Assembly (NCBI GenBank): GCA_023264315.1
Contig: JALQST010000144.1
Span: 1-7,605 of the forward strand
DNA: 7,605 nt
Direction of reading: 5' to 3'
DNA from: Nodosilinea sp. BSH.14
GTDB taxonomy: Bacteria > Cyanobacteriota > Cyanobacteriia > Phormidesmidales > Phormidesmidaceae
Position numbers and translations under genes: made by a program. Shown here piece after piece: positions 6,879 to 7,605 of the stretch. The notes under the pieces were generated by a model. That model had not been told where the DNA came from. It did no database searches and was given only the letters and a program-made list of their open reading frames with translations. Numbering within the stretch: the stretch's first letter is position 1; each line of letters opens with the position of its first letter.

Positions 6879-7075
6879 AGCAAGGCAGAGGACGCCACAC
6901 CGGGACACCAGAAACCGCGACTACAGTTTCTTGACCTCGGGGCGGATTGGCCATGCATCCCCTGACTCGCCCCCGGCACAACACCCAGATGATGCCAATC
7001 TTAGCGGTTAGTCATCATCCTGAACGACCTAAATCACGCAGATAGCGGAAAGCTCCACGCTAAGGCTAGCCTCTT

Positions 7076-7091
7076 AGATTAAAATTAATCT
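7076..7091 (+). promoter_or_regulatory. Dyad over candidate -10 box of GNAT gene
   Basis: AGATTAA and TTAATCT form a perfect 7+7 inverted repeat with a 2-nt AA spacer. TAAAAT (7080-7085), five of six matches to the sigma-70 -10 consensus, sits on its centre. No acceptable -35 is present. If this is the promoter, the transcript would start near 7092, with an untranslated leader of about 33 nt. A factor bound to the dyad would block it. The placement is suggestive only. Confidence 0.35.
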
Positions 7092-7124
7092 GCGGATTTC
7101 CTCATCATACTGAGCTGTGCCTGC

Positions 7125-7605
7125 ATGGGTTTCTGGAAAAATCTATTTAATGGATCCGAGGGTGCGACACCGGGGGAATCGGTGGTCGCTGGTACGGTAT
7201 TAGATGCCATCCCGGAACAACGGGGGGGGCACATCATCCTCTTCAGCACGGATCGCGATCTCGATCTCTACGAACTAGAGGAGTTGTGCAATGCCGTGGG
7301 TTGGGCCAGACGCCCCATGCGCAAGGTGCGCAAGGCCATCCAGCACAGCTACTTAGTTGTCACCATGTGGGAGCAGCGAGGCGCACGGCGGCGGCTGATT
7401 GGCTTCTCACGGGCCACCTCCGACCACGCCTTCAACGCTACGATCTGGGACGTGGTCGTCCATCCCGACTTCCAGGGCCGAGGGCTGGGCAAGGAACTGA
7501 TGAAGCAGATGATTAAAAAACTGCGAAGCGACGACATCAGTAACGTCACCCTCTTTGCCGACCCCCACGTGGTGGACTTTTACCGAGGGCTGGGCTTTAT
7601 GCCTG
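7125..7605 (+). CDS. GNAT acetyltransferase, Ycf52/SNAT-like (partial)
   Basis: The 5' part of a GNAT-family N-acetyltransferase, open through 160 codons and cut by the right edge of the window. The acetyl-CoA-binding motif A is clear: WDVVVHPDFQGRGLGKELM (108-126), with QGRGLG as the pyrophosphate loop. It is followed by VTLFADPHVVDFYRGLGF (141-158), the motif B region. This pairing closely resembles red-algal plastid Ycf52, plant chloroplast GNAT2/NSI and cyanobacterial SNAT enzymes, which acetylate protein lysines or N-termini and, in vitro, serotonin. Only about 10-20 residues are probably missing. The first 35 residues (to the Gly pair encoded in a G8 tract) are variable-looking and lie outside the fold. 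ATG 7125 is the only sensible start: an in-frame TAA lies at 7086-7088 with no ATG, GTG or TTG between. No clear Shine-Dalgarno is seen. The gene is divergent from the ACT gene. The physiological substrate cannot be read from the sequence. Confidence 0.9.
   Translation, partial: MGFWKNLFNGSEGATPGESVVAGTVLDAIPEQRGGHIILFSTDRDLDLYELEELCNAVGWARRPMRKVRKAIQHSYLVVTMWEQRGARRRLIGFSRATSDHAFNATIWDVVVHPDFQGRGLGKELMKQMIKKLRSDDISNVTLFADPHVVDFYRGLGFMP
7222..7229 (+). repeat. G8 homopolymer in GNAT coding start
   Basis: Eight consecutive G within codons 33-35 (Arg-Gly-Gly) of the acetyltransferase gene. The frame is intact with eight G. A one-base change would disrupt the catalytic domain downstream, so this is a potential slippage or sequencing-error site. 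Confidence 0.8.

Larger units (their letters stand above)
6869..7124. other. Divergent intergenic region, ACT gene / GNAT gene
   Basis: 256 bp between divergent starts. The acetyltransferase side has two adjacent dyads (7060-7077 imperfect, 7076-7091 perfect) and a candidate -10 TAAAAT. A TTGACC at 6931-6936 looks like a -35 on the plus strand but has no matching -10 at 16-18 bp. No firm promoter was found for the ACT gene on the minus strand. No RNA gene or small coding gene is seen. Confidence 0.6.

Noticed and set aside
6931..6958. Sigma-70 promoter starting from TTGACC in the ACT/GNAT spacer
   Set aside because: No acceptable -10 hexamer lies 16-18 bp downstream, and the site is about 190 bp from the acetyltransferase start.
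1..7605. HIP1 octamers (GCGATCGC), CRISPR arrays, tRNA genes, insertion sequences
   Set aside because: I looked by eye on both strands and found none. Near misses such as GGATCGCGATC at about 7249 do not match the HIP1 octamer.

Overview
The window looks like cyanobacterial chromosome. The evidence is an archaeal-type SMC protein (the form cyanobacteria carry), a GNAT acetyltransferase closely matching the Ycf52/chloroplast-SNAT family, and a GlnD-like double-ACT protein. Sampled 60-base lines of smc are about 60% GC (63% at 4021-4080), which would suit a GC-rich filamentous or Leptolyngbya-like lineage, but that placement is a weak inference. I found no HIP1 octamer (GCGATCGC).

Layout. Five protein genes are visible. 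(1) 33-1007, minus: a DUF362 protein. (2) 1413-5138, plus: smc, the chromosome-organising ATPase, which fills about half the window. (3) 5177-6085, minus: an alpha/beta hydrolase with a complete Ser-Asp-His triad. (4) 6116-6868, minus: a two-ACT-domain protein just upstream of the hydrolase, probably in the same operon (30-bp gap). (5) 7125 to the right edge, plus: a GNAT acetyltransferase cut by the window end. Genes 1 and 2 diverge from a 405-bp spacer, genes 2 and 3 converge with a 38-bp gap, and genes 4 and 5 diverge from a 256-bp spacer. No tRNA, rRNA, CRISPR array or transposase was recognised.

How the genes work together. They do not form one obvious pathway. smc appears monocistronic, with no scpA, scpB or ftsY partner beside it. 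The ACT protein and hydrolase may be co-expressed, but nothing shows a shared substrate. This is mostly housekeeping genome, and I see no defence system or other clear novel multi-gene system.

The most interesting signals are non-coding or sub-genic. They are a degenerate 15-bp tandem array of TTGCAA boxes between the DUF362 gene and smc (1066-1122), a perfect 26-bp palindrome inside the start of the ACT gene (6777-6802), a perfect 7+7 dyad covering a candidate -10 box upstream of the acetyltransferase (7076-7091), and an Asn-Gly-rich low-complexity insertion in the SMC head (1749-1832).
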